A stretch of DNA of 64,000 bases from Aegilops tauschii subsp. strangulata (taxonomy: Eukaryota; Streptophyta; Magnoliopsida; Poales; Poaceae): the NCBI RefSeq assembly GCF_002575655.3, contig NC_053036.3:650277387-650341386 (forward strand), given 5' to 3'. The translations under genes and the position numbers were made by a program. The notes under the pieces are model-generated. The model did no database searches, was not told where the DNA came from, and was given only the letters and a program-made list of their open reading frames with translations. Below, piece after piece: positions 11,809 to 21,976 of the stretch (positions within the stretch are counted from its first letter, which is position 1; every line of letters starts with the position of its first letter).

Positions 11809-12258
11809 GTATTGCCCCCGTTCCTCTTCTCTTCTTGTCTAGTTTTCAGATCTCGCGTTTTAGGGCCAATAGTGGTTGCATCTCTAGATTTTTGGCCAAA
11901 TCTAGGCTTGAGTAGGTTGGAGAAGGCAACTAGACTCTTTGGATTGATGTTTGGTAGGTTTATTTTTGAATTTGGCATCCCCGGTAGTGCCGGATCTGAC
12001 CACGGCAGTAGGGATCCGCCGTGCCCCGTCTCGGGCGGTACTACCGCCCATCTGGCACGGTACTACCGCTGGAGCGGTACTACCGCCCGTATGGCGCGGT
12101 AGTACCGCTGGCGCGGTACTGCCGCTGAGCAGGCACGGTACTACCGCTGGATGCCCAGTTCCATTGTTTCCTACCACATGTTGATCCATATTTGTTGTGT
12201 TTATTTGGTTTTGATCGTTCCTTCTGGTTGTTTCTTGTGTCCGTGTGTTTGGTTCCAG
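11809..12258 (+). other. Candidate intron at the start of ORF3
   Basis: ATGGATGACG at 11799-11808 is followed by GT, and TTGGTTCCAG at 12249-12258 is a good acceptor. Joining these sites keeps the ORF3 frame open in phase 1 and gives a short acidic start in place of the odd hydrophobic start at 12192. The 450-bp candidate holds the second palindrome cluster. It is inferred only from splice-like signals and frame. Confidence 0.4.
12035..12147. repeat. Second internal palindrome cluster
   Basis: Six copies of the 13-bp palindrome lie at about 12035, 12057, 12074, 12096, 12113 and 12135. All but 12096 have the central C. They lie inside the candidate ORF3 intron. Confidence 0.88.
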
Positions 12259-13496
12259 GTGATGAACATCCTGAGCAGCAAGTCCGCCGTGTCAACCCCG
12301 GGCGTTCAACGTCGAAGCGGTACCGCTCATCTGAGACTGCAGGTGGTTCTTCCAGTGCTCCACAGCTGGCAGGGGGTGCTTCCTCAAGTGCTAATCCTCC
12401 TCGCAAGAAGAAGATTGCCAGCCGACCGAAGCCAAGTGGCAAGAAAGTGACTGAGATGTCTAGCAAGGAATTCTGGGACAGGCGTCGGCGCAACCCCTAT
12501 GAGGAAGACCAAGAACCCAATCTTGTCAATCGCCCGTTCTGGAACCGGTTTCAGTATGCCACATACTTTGATGTGATCAAGGCTAAGAAGAACCTCTTTG
12601 TCAATGTTCATTCCATCAACACGGATGCTATGGAGAAGGACCTTGAGTACTTTGGTGATGCCCTTCAGATGTGCTCTCAGTTGAACATTCTCAGGATCAT
12701 GCAGTTCAACAAGGACTTTGATGCAGATTTGCTGGCACAGTTCTTTGCCACTGTTCACCTAGGAACTGATGCAGACAGGACTCTGACTTGGATGACAAAT
12801 GGAAAGGTGCTAGCTGTCAAGTGGCAGGCCTTCATGGGGCTGCTTGAGGTGGAAGATCAAGGGCTCGAGACTCCAGTCGGTTTTCGTCCTCACCAAAATG
12901 TTACCTCCACTCACAAGCAAGCCCTCTGGCCCTACTGTACTCGGAAGGTCAACCCTGAGACCAGGAAGGAAACCTATGAGTTGTCTACCTATCTGGACAT
13001 CCTTCACCGTATCTTCCGCGAGACTCTCTTCCCTCGTATTTGGAATCTGGACATGGTACACTCTTATCTTGTGGACATGCTTCTCTTCTGCCAGCGTGAG
13101 AAGGAAGCAAACACCGGCGAGTCCCTCGACATCTCTCATGTCATGTGGTCTGAGCTTCTGGCGGCTGTTTCTGAGCGCAAGTGCCCAATTTATGGTCCGT
13201 TCATTATGTTGCTTATTGAGAGGGCCTGGAGACATACCTATCCTGAGGAGCAGCTGGAAACTGGAGAGTTGGTCTCTCATGAGATCAAGCGTCTGAGGAA
13301 GAAGGATAATTGGGGTAGATTTGGAGCTCCATCTTCTGCTGCTGCCATGGAGACCGAGGACGAGGCTGATGCCGGTGATGATGATGAGGATTATGTGCCT
13401 CCTGGGACAGAGCCTTCTGCGGCAGAGCCCTCTTGGGCAAAGAAGCTCAAACGCAAGATGAAGAAGCTGTTCTGCATGGAGTCTCACGGTCAGTAA
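12192..13496 (+). CDS. Sirevirus third ORF, plant transposon protein-like, 434 codons
   Basis: This frame follows pol in the place where some Sireviruses carry an envelope-like ORF. I see no convincing transmembrane region except a hydrophobic run in the first 22 codons, which may be intron read-through. From about residue 90 on (EFWDRRRRNPYEE, LAQFFATVHLG, RTLTWMTNG, FRETLFPRIWNL) it resembles, from memory, the domain annotated as putative plant transposon protein in grass retroelements. The C-terminal part is acidic (DEADAGDDDEDYVPP) and then Lys-rich. The true start is uncertain: ATG 12192 or a spliced start at 11799. A TAA at 13494-13496 ends it, but the same frame continues for 66 codons, so the stop looks premature. 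Its function is unknown. Confidence 0.65.
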   Translation: MLCLFGFDRSFWLFLVSVCLVPGDEHPEQQVRRVNPGRSTSKRYRSSETAGGSSSAPQLAGGASSSANPPRKKKIASRPKPSGKKVTEMSSKEFWDRRRRNPYEEDQEPNLVNRPFWNRFQYATYFDVIKAKKNLFVNVHSINTDAMEKDLEYFGDALQMCSQLNILRIMQFNKDFDADLLAQFFATVHLGTDADRTLTWMTNGKVLAVKWQAFMGLLEVEDQGLETPVGFRPHQNVTSTHKQALWPYCTRKVNPETRKETYELSTYLDILHRIFRETLFPRIWNLDMVHSYLVDMLLFCQREKEANTGESLDISHVMWSELLAAVSERKCPIYGPFIMLLIERAWRHTYPEEQLETGELVSHEIKRLRKKDNWGRFGAPSSAAAMETEDEADAGDDDEDYVPPGTEPSAAEPSWAKKLKRKMKKLFCMESHGQ

Positions 13497-13697
13497 TTGA
13501 CTCATGTGGCTGAGAAGAAGGCAAGGGGACGTCATAAGGAGCTTATGCGTCAGATGGGTGCGACCGTCACCAGCGGCTCTGAGGGTCAGATTACTGAGGA
13601 GGAGGATTGGATCCAGCAGCACTGTCCATGGACTGATTCAGATGCCGAGCAGTTTCCGGGCGAGGACGGCAGTGAAGATGATCACGTAGAGTCCTGA
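13497..13697 (+). pseudogene. In-frame continuation of ORF3 after a premature TAA
   Basis: Directly after the TAA the same reading frame stays open for 66 more codons, with matching Lys-rich then acidic composition (EKKARGRHKELMRQ, ending EDGSEDDHVES) and a TGA at 13695. The simplest reading is that a nonsense mutation cut the original ORF, which would have had about 500 codons. Confidence 0.6.
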
Positions 13698-14233
13698 TGT
13701 TCGAGATCCTCAGCATGCTCTCACCTGGACCCGTAGGTTAGCTCTTTGCCCCTTTTGGTGTCTCGATGCCAAAGGGGGAGAGAGTTTAGGGATTTGCGTC
13801 ATTGTGTTGTGAGTGTGTCTTTGCCTTTGTGCTTTCGTTGTGTGCTACCTTGTGCTTTGCTTGGACCTTGTGCTTTGCTTGGTTTTGTGTTCAGTGAGAC
13901 TTTAGTTCGAGTCATATGGTGTGAGACATATGCTACCCTATCCTTATCATATCTTTATCTTTGTCTCTAGTCATTTGATATCTCATGAGTTATATGCTTC
14001 ATTATGTTATATATCCTGCTATCTTGTATCTCGCTTAGGTTGTTGGTCTCTAAAATACAGGGGGAGTGTTGATCCTAGTATGTGTGTCATGCAGTCCAAA
14101 GCACTTATCTTGATGGCACACATCTAGGGGGAGCCCGTCTATATTTTAGAGATTTGGGGTTTGCTTATGTCCTTTGTCTTTTCCCAGTTGTGCAAATGCC
14201 GTATTGTCATCAATCCACCAAAAAGGGGGAGAT
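13698..14233 (+). other. Sirevirus 3' untranslated region with repeated polypurine tracts
   Basis: The segment contains no ORF. It carries several G-rich purine tracts: CCAAAGGGGGAGAGAG near 13769, CAGGGGGAGTG near 14057, TAGGGGGAGCC near 14126, and AAAAAGGGGGAGA at 14219-14232, which abuts the 3' LTR and is the functional plus-strand primer. Multiple polypurine tracts before the 3' LTR are a Sirevirus trait. Confidence 0.8.
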
Positions 14234-15781
14234 TGTAAGGGCATATTTATCCCTAAGATGTTTTGGTGATTGATGACAATGCTTTTGCGGATTAATCGTG
14301 TGCGTTGAGTGTTTTTCAGAGATTCATCCTTTTGGCACGAGACGATTCCCTCCCCTCGGAGCTTGAAGCGAAGACGGTGTAGTCCTTTCGGATTAGTTTG
14401 GTGGACTAGTTTCATAGGGATCACCGTACTATCAAGAGGGGGTCCGTTTTGGAAAGGCTAGGGCGCAATCATCACGTACACTTCCTTTGCCCTCCCTCCG
14501 AGCCTTTCCGTTTCGATAATGGGCTTGTTTCTCTTCTCATTGTGCCCTCTCTAGTCCCAGCGGTAGTACCGCGGGCCAGAGCGGTAGTACCGCTAGTAGC
14601 CCCCATGTGTGTACTAACTCTGGTCCCAGCGGTAGTACCGCGGGACGGAGCGGTAGTACCACTTGGGTGCCACAAGCGGTAGTACCGCTCTGGGAGCGGT
14701 AGTACCGCTCCAGAGCAGTAGTACCGCTCCAGAGCAGTAGTACCGCTAGTAGCCCCAAGCCATAGTACCGCGGTGGTCTCGTGCTAGTACTGCCTCGATT
14801 CGAGGGCTCCTTTTTCGTGTCGGGTTTTACGGTACTGGCCGCGGCTGTGGGGGGCCGTAGTACCGCTCCTGTGCGGTAGTACCGCCCTCCACCGTGGTAG
14901 TACCGCTGTGGGCCAAGCGGTAGTACCGCGATGAGGAGCGGTAGTACCGCTTATAGTGGCAAGCGGTAGTACCGCTGGCACAGCGGTAGTACCGCTCTCT
15001 TCGGGGCAGAAGTGGGGTAACGGTTGGTTTGTTCCCCCCACTATATAAAGGGGTCTTCTTCCCCAAAGTTGACTCACCTCTTCCCCCAAAAGCTCCATTG
15101 TTGCTCCAAGCTCCATTTTCACCCGATCTCTCTCCCTAGCCAATCAAACTTGTTGATTTGCTCGGGATTGGTTGAGAAGGCCACGATCTACACTTCCACC
15201 AAGAGAAATTTGATTCCCCCCACTTATCCCTAGCGGATCTTGTTACTCTTGGGTGTTTGAGCACCCTAGACGGTTGAGGTCACCGCGGAGCCATAGTCCA
15301 TTGTGGTGAAGCTTTGTGGTGTCGTTGGGAGCCTCCAATTAAGTTGTGGAGATTGCCCCAACCTTGTTTGTAAAGGTCCGGTCGCCGCCTTCAAGGGCAC
15401 CAATAGTGGAATCACGGCATCTCGCATTGTGTGAGGGCGTGAGGAGAATATGGTGGCCCTAGTGGCTTCTTGGGGAGCATTGTGCCTCCACACTGCTCCA
15501 ACGGAGACGTACTTCCCCTCAAAAGGAAGGAACTTCGGTAACACATCCTCGTCTTCTCCGGCTCCACTCTTGGTTATCTCGTTCCTTTACTTTCGCAAGT
15601 TTTCTCGTGTTATATTTCTTACCTGCTTGCGTGCTTGTTGTCGTTGCATCATATAGGTTGCTCACTTAGTTGCATATCTAGACAACCTATTTTGATGCAA
15701 ACTTTAATTTGGTAAAGGAAAGCTAAAAATTGTTAGTTGCCTATTCACCCCCCCCTCTAGTCAACTATATCGATCCTTTCA
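14234..15781 (+). repeat. 3' LTR of the Sirevirus (1548 bp)
   Basis: It runs from TGTAAGGGCATATTT to CTTTCA and is followed by the TCACG duplication. It differs from the 5' LTR by about 25 substitutions and by an expansion of about 88 bp within the palindrome array. A second TATATAAA lies at 15042-15049. Confidence 0.93.
14558..15000. repeat. Expanded GCGGTAGTACCGC array in the 3' LTR
   Basis: About 17 copies or near copies of the palindrome with central G occur. The extra units, relative to the 5' LTR, lie at about 14637-14745, where GAGC(G/A)GTAGTACCGCTCC recurs at about 20-bp spacing. Confidence 0.88.
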
Positions 15782-15786
15782 TCACG
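15782..15786. repeat. Target site duplication TCACG, right copy
   Basis: It matches 3714-3718 exactly. E0 sequence resumes immediately after it. Confidence 0.93.
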
Positions 15787-16244
15787 GATCCAATCCGCAT
15801 CATTGCTACTAACATCTTTCAACACAGTTTTCTCTAGGGACATATCAAAAATAAACATATGAAAGCAACAACGCTAGCTATTGATCTACAACATAATTTG
15901 CAAAATACTACCAGGACTAAGTTCATGATAAATTTAAGTTCAATTAATCACATTATTTAAGAACTCCCACTTAGACAGACATCCCTCTGATCATCTAAGT
16001 GATCACGTGATCCAAATCAACTAAACCATAACCGATCATCACGTGAAATGGAGTAGCTTTCAATGGTGAATATCATTATGTTGATCATATCTACTATATG
16101 ATTCACGCTCGACCTTTCGGTCTCAGTGTTCCGAGGCCATATCTGCATATGCTAGGCTCGTCAAGTTTAACCTGAGTACTCTGCGTGTGCAAAACAGGCT
16201 TGCACCCGTTGTAGATGGACGTAGAGCTTATCACACCCGATCAT
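15787..16244 (-). mobile_element. E0 segment: gag start and leader
   Basis: This continues the E0 homology broken at 3718. The first 100 bases align with the degenerate start of gag (compare 21890-21990), the rest with the 5' leader of E2 (compare 21990-22340). E2 interrupts it at the ATCAT target. No ORF survives. Confidence 0.82.
16240..16244. repeat. Target site duplication ATCAT of E2, left copy
   Basis: ATCAT precedes the LTR at 16245. It recurs after the LTR that ends at 24958 (24959-24963) and again after the LTR that ends at 27546 (27547-27551). Confidence 0.9.
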
Positions 16245-17956
16245 TGTTGGGGAACGTAGTAATTTCAAAAAAATTCCTACGCACATGCAAGATCATGGTG
16301 ATGCATAGCAACGAGAGGGGAGAGTGTTGTCCACGTACCCTCGTAGACCGACAGCGGAAGCGTTATCACAACGTGGTTGATGTAGTCGTACGTCTTCACG
16401 ATCCGAACGATCAAGTACCGAACGTACGGCACCTCCGAGTTCTACACACGTTCAGCTCGATGACGTCCCTCGAACTCCGATCCAGCCGAGTGTTGAGGGA
16501 GAGTTTCGTCAGCACGACGGCGTGGTGACGATGATGATGTTCCACCGACGCAGGGCTTCGCCTAAGCTCCGCAACGGTATTATCGAGGTGTAATATGGTG
16601 GAGGGGGGCACCGCACACGGCTAAGAGATCTCAAGGATCAATTGTTGTGTCTCTGGGGTGCCCCCCTGCCCCCGTATATAAAGGAGCAAGGGGGAGGCAG
16701 TCGGCCAAGGGGAGAGGCACGCCATAGGGGGGAGTCCTACTCCCACCGGGAGTAGGACTCCTCCTTTCCTTGTGGGAGTAGGAGAAGGGAAGGGGGAAGG
16801 AGAAAGAAGGAAGGGTGCGCCCCCCCTTCCCTAGTCCAATTCGGAGCAGACCATGGGGAGGGGTGCGGCCACCTTTTGAGGCCTTTCTCTCCTTTCCCGT
16901 ATGGCCCATTAAGGCCCAATACGAATTCCCGTAACTCTCCGGTACTCCGAAAAATACCCGAATCACTCGGAACCTTTCCGAAGTCCGAATATAGTCGTCC
17001 AATATATCGATTTTTACGTCTCGACCATTTCGAGACTCCTCGTCATATCCCCGATCTCATCCGGGACTCCGAACTCCTTCGGTACATCAAAACTCAATAA
17101 AACTGTCATCGTAACGTTAAGCGTGCGGACCCTACGGGTTCGAGAACTATGTAGACATGACCGAAACACGTCTCCGGTCAATAACCAATAGCGGGACCTG
17201 GATGCCCATATTGGCTCCCACATATTCTACGAAGATCTTTATCTGTCAGTCCGCATAACAACATACGTTGTTCCCTTTGTCACCGGTATGTTACTTGCCC
17301 GAGATTTGATCGTCGGTATCTCGATACCTAGTTCAATCTCGTTACCGGCAAGTCTCTTTACTCGTTCCGTAACACATCATCCCACAACTAACTCATTAGT
17401 CACAATGCTTGCAAGGCTTATAGTGATGTGCATTACCGAGTGGGCCCAGAGATACCTCTCCGACAATTGGAGTGACAAATCCTAATCTCGAAATACGCCA
17501 ACCCAACAAGTACCTTTGGAGACACCTGTAGAGCACCTTTATAATCACCCATTTACGTTGTGACGTTTGGTAGCACACAAAGTGTTCCTCCGGTAAACGG
17601 GAGTTGCATAATCTCATAGTCATAGGAACATGTATAAGTCATGAAGAAAGCAATAGCAACATACTTAAACGATCGAGTGCTAAGCTAACGGAATGGGTCA
17701 AGTCAATCACGTCATTCTCCTAATGAGGTGATCTGGTTAATCAAATGACAACTTATGTCTATGGCTAGGAAACATAACCATCTTTGATTAACGAGCTAGT
17801 CAAGTAGAGGCATACTAGTGACACTCTGTTTGTCTATATATTCACACATGTATTATGTTTCCGGTTAATACAATTCTAGCATGAATAATAAACATTTATC
17901 ATGATACAAGGAAATAAATAATACTTTATTATTGCCTCTAGGGCATATTTCCTTCA
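16245..17956 (-). repeat. E2 LTR, left (element 3' LTR), 1712 bp
   Basis: It is bounded by TG at 16245 and CA at 17956 and is nearly identical to 23247-24958 and 25838-27546. Its private differences, such as ATCTGTCAGTCC near 17242, separate it from the other two copies. Confidence 0.92.
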
Positions 17957-17967
17957 GTCTCCCACTT
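17957..17967 (-). other. E2 polypurine tract
   Basis: On the minus strand AAGTGGGAGAC lies directly against the LTR start. This is the usual plus-strand primer position. Confidence 0.75.
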
Positions 17968-17989
17968 GCACTAGAGTCAATAATCTAGA

Positions 17990-20900
17990 TTACACAGTAA
18001 TGATTCTTACACCCATGGAGCCTTGGTGCTGATCATGTTTTGCTCGTGGAAGAGGCTTAGTCAACGGGTCTGCAACATTCAGATCCGTATGTATCTTGCA
18101 AATTTCTATGTCTCCCACCTGGACTAAATCCCGGATGGAATTGAAGCGTCTTTTGATGTGCTTGGTTCTCTTGTGAAATCTGGATTCCTTTGCCAAGGCA
18201 ATTGCACCAGTATTGTCACAAAAGATTTTCATAGGACCCGATGCACTAGGTATGACACCTAGATCGGATATGAACTCCTTCATCCAGACTCCTTCATTTG
18301 CTGCTTCCGAAGCAGCTATGTACTCCGCTTCACATGTAGATCCCGCCACGACGCTTTGTTTAGAACTGCACCAACTGACAGCTCCACCGTTCAATGTAAA
18401 TACGTATCCGGTTTGCGATTTAGAATCGTCCGGATCAGTGTCAAAGCTTGCATCAACGTAACCATTTACGATGAGTTCTTTGTCACCTCCATATATGAGA
18501 AACATATCCTTAGTCCTTTTCAGGTATTTCAGGATGTTCTTGACCGCTGTCCAGTGATCCACTCCTGGATTACTTTGGTACCTTCCTGCTAGACTTATAG
18601 CAAGGCATACATCAGGTCTGGTACACAGCATTGCATACATGATAGAGCCTATGGCTGAAGCATAGGGGACATCTTTCATCTTCTCTCTATCTTCTGCAGT
18701 GGTCGGGCATTGAGTCTTACTCAACTTCACACCTTGCAATACAGGCAAGAATCCTTTCTTTGCTTGATCCATTTTGAACTTCTTCAAAACTTTGTCAAGG
18801 TATGTGCTTTGTGAAAGTCCAATTAAGCGTCTTGATCTATCTCTATAGATCTTGATGCCCAATATATACGCAGCTTCACCGAGGTCTTTCATTGAAAAAC
18901 TCTTATTCAAGTATCCCTTTATGCTATCCAGAAATTCTATATCATTTCCAATCAGTAATATGTCATCCACATATAATATCAGAAATGCTACAGAGCTCCC
19001 ACTCACTTTCTTGTAAATACAGGCTTCTCCAAAAGTCTATATAAAACCAAATGCTTCGATCACACTATCAAAGCGTTTATTCCAACTCCGAGAGGCTTGC
19101 ACCAGTCCATAAATGGATCGCTGGAGCTTGCACACTTTGTTAGCTCCCTTTGGATCGACAAAACCTTCTGGTTGCATCATATACAACTCTTCTTCCAGAA
19201 ATCCATTCAGGAATGCAGTTTTGACATCCATTTGCCAAATTTCATAATCATAAAATGCGGCAATTGCTAACATGATTCGGACAGACTTAAGCATCGCTAC
19301 GGGTGAGAAGGTCTCATCGTAGTCAATCCCTTGAACTTGTCGAAAACCTTTCGCAACAAGTCGAGCTTTATAGACAGTAACATTACCATCAGCGTCAGTC
19401 TTCTTCTTGAAGATCCATTTATTTTCAATGGCTTGCCGATCATTGGGCAAGTCAACCAAAGTCCATACTTTGTTCTCATACATGGATCCCATCTCAGATT
19501 TCATGGCCTCAAGCCATTTTGCGGAATCTGGGCACACCATCGCTTCTTCATAGTTCGTAGGTTCGTCATGGTCTAGTAACATAACTTCCAGAACAGGATT
19601 ACCGTACCACTCTAGTGCGGATCTTACTCTGGTTGATCTACGAGGTTCAGTAATAACTTGATCTGAAGTTTCATGATCATCATCATTTACTTCCTCACTA
19701 ATTGGTGTAGGTGTCTCAGAAACTGGTTTCTGTGATGAACTACTTTCCAATAAGGGAGCAGGTATAGTTACCTCATCAAGTTCTACTTTCCTCCCACTCA
19801 CTTCTTTCGAGAGAAACTCCTTCTCTAGAAAATTTCTGAATTTAGCAACAAAAGTTTTGCCTTCGGATCTGTGATAGAAGGTATACCCAACAGTCTCCTT
19901 TGGGTATCCTATGAAGACACATTTCTCCGATTTGGGTTCGAGCTTATCAGGTTGAAGTTTCTTCACATAAGCATCGCAGCCCCAAATTTTAAGAAACGAC
20001 AACTTTGGTTTCTTGCCAAACCACAGTTCATAAGGCGTCGTCTCAACGAATTTTGATGGTGCCCTTTTTAACGTGAATGCAGTCATCTCTAAAGCATAAC
20101 CCCAAAACGATAGCGGTAAATCAGTAAGAGACATCATAGATCGCACCATATCTAGTAAAGTGCGATTACGACGTTCGGACACACCATTACGCTGTGGTGT
20201 TCCGGGTGGCGTGAGTTGCGAAACTATTCCGCATTGTTTCAAATGTAGACCAAACTCGTAACTCAAATATTCTCCTCCACGATCTGATCGTAGAAACTTT
20301 ATTTTCTTGTTACGATGATTTTCAACTTCACTCTGAAATTCTTTGAACTTTTCAAATGTTTCAGACTTATGTTTCATTAAGTAGATATACCCATATCTGC
20401 TTAAATCATCTGTGAAGGTGAGAAAATAACGATATCCGCCACGTGCCTCAACATTCATCGGACCACATACATCTGTATGTATGATTTCCAACAAATCTGT
20501 TGCTCTCTCCATAGTTCCGGAGAACGGTGTTTTAGTCATCTTGCCCATGAGGCACGGTTCGCAAGTACCAAGTGATTCATAATCAAGTGGTTCCAAAAGT
20601 CCATTAGTATGGAGTTTCTTCATGCGCTTTACACTGATATGACCTAAACGGCAGTGCCACAAATAAGTTGCACTATCATTATCAACTCTGCATCTTTTGG
20701 TTTCAATATTATGAATATGTGTATCACTACTATCGAGATTCAACAAAAATAGACCACTCTTCAAGGGTGCATGACCATAAAAGATATTACTGATATAAAT
20801 AGAACAACCATTATTCTCTGATTTAAATGAATAACCGTCTCGCATCAAACAAGATCCAGATATAATGTTCATGCTCAACGCTGGCACCAAATAACAATTA

Positions 20901-21976
20901 TTTAGGTCTAAAACTAATCCCGAAGGTAGATGTAGAGGTAGCGTGCCGACCGCGATCACATCGACTTTGGAACCATTTCCCACGCGCATCGTCACCTCGT
21001 CCTTAGCCAATCTTCGCTTAATCCGTAGCCCCTGTTTCGAGTTGCAAATATTAGCAACAGAACCAGTATCAAATACCCAGGTGCTACTGCGAGCATTAGT
21101 AAGGTACACATCAATAACATGTATATCACATATACATTTGTTCACCTTGCCATCCTTCTTATCTGCCAAATACTTTGGGCAGTTCCGCTTCCAGTGACCA
21201 GTTTGCTTGCAGTAGAAGCACTCAGTTTCAGGCTTAGGTCCAGACTTGGGTTTCTTCTCCTGAGCAGCAACTTGTTTGCTGTTCTTCTTGAAGTTCCCTT
21301 TCTTCTTCCCTTTACCCTTTTTCTTGAAACTGGTGGTCTTATTGACCATCAACACTTGATGCTCCTTTCTGATTTCTACCTCCGCAGCCTTTAGCATTGC
21401 GAAGAGCTCGGGAATTGTCTTACTCATCCCTTGCATATTATAGTTCATCACGAAGCTCGTGTAGCTTGGTGGCAGTGATTGAAGAATTCTGTCAATAACG
21501 CTATCATCCGGAAGATTAACTCCCAGTTGAATCAAGTGATTGTTATACCTAGACATTTTGAGTATATGCTCACTGACAGAACTATTCTCTTCCATCTTGC
21601 AGCTGAAGAACTTATTGGAGACTTCATATATCTCAATTCAGGCATTTGCTTGAAATATTAACTTCAACTCCTGGAACATCTCATATGCTCCATGACGTTC
21701 AAAACGTCGTTGAAGACCCGGTTCTAAGCCGTAAAGCATGGCACACTGAACTATCGAGTAGTCATCAGCTTTGCTCTGCCAGACGTTCATAACATCTGGT
21801 GTTGCTCCTGCAGCAGGCCTGGCACCCAGCGGTGCTTCCAGGACGTAATTCTTCTGTGCAGCAATGAGGATAATCCTCAAGTTACGGACCCAGTCCGTGT
21901 AATTGCTACCATCATCTTTCAACTTTGCTTTCTCAAGAAACGCATTAAAATTCAACGGAACAACAGCACGGGCCAT
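17990..21976 (-). pseudogene. E2 gag-pol polyprotein with two nonsense codons
   Basis: A single frame of about 1329 codons encodes gag and pol. From the start at 21976: capsid domain (WVRNLRIIL, QCAMLYGLE); intact zinc knuckle (CFYCKQTGHWKRNC); protease (WVFDTGSVANIC); integrase zinc domain with both His and both Cys (HCRLGH, CEPCLMGK) and DDE core (HTDVCGPM, RSDRGGEY, GVSERRNRT); reverse transcriptase (MDVKTAFLNG, LYVDDILLIG); RNase H (DASFDTDPDD, STCEAEYIAAS, DPLTKPL). The frame is broken only by TGA at 21638-21640 (CGA expected) and TAG at 19037-19039 (CAG expected), both C-to-T changes. The pieces between stops are 112, 852 and 338 codons. Confidence 0.9.

Larger units (their letters stand above)
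3719..15781 (+). mobile_element. Complete Sirevirus (Maximus-type Copia) LTR retrotransposon, 12.06 kb
   Basis: The element has two LTRs, both TGTAAGGGCATATTT...CTTTCA, an initiator-Met-tRNA type primer site, gag, pol in Copia order (protease, integrase, reverse transcriptase, RNase H), a third ORF, polypurine tracts and a perfect 5-bp target duplication. The long gag with a coiled-coil tail, the extra ORF after RNase H, the repeated GGGGGAG tracts and the palindrome-rich LTRs are features I know from the Sirevirus lineage. The family name is from memory. It interrupts the gag of E0. I count roughly 25 substitutions between the LTRs over about 1450 aligned bases, which suggests an insertion well under a million years old at commonly used grass rates. 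Defects in zinc-binding residues and a stop in the third ORF suggest this copy is not fully autonomous. Confidence 0.92.

Noticed and set aside
12192..13496. Envelope gene of the Sirevirus
   Set aside because: Apart from an uncertain N-terminal hydrophobic run there is no transmembrane or fusion-like segment; the body resembles a plant transposon protein domain.
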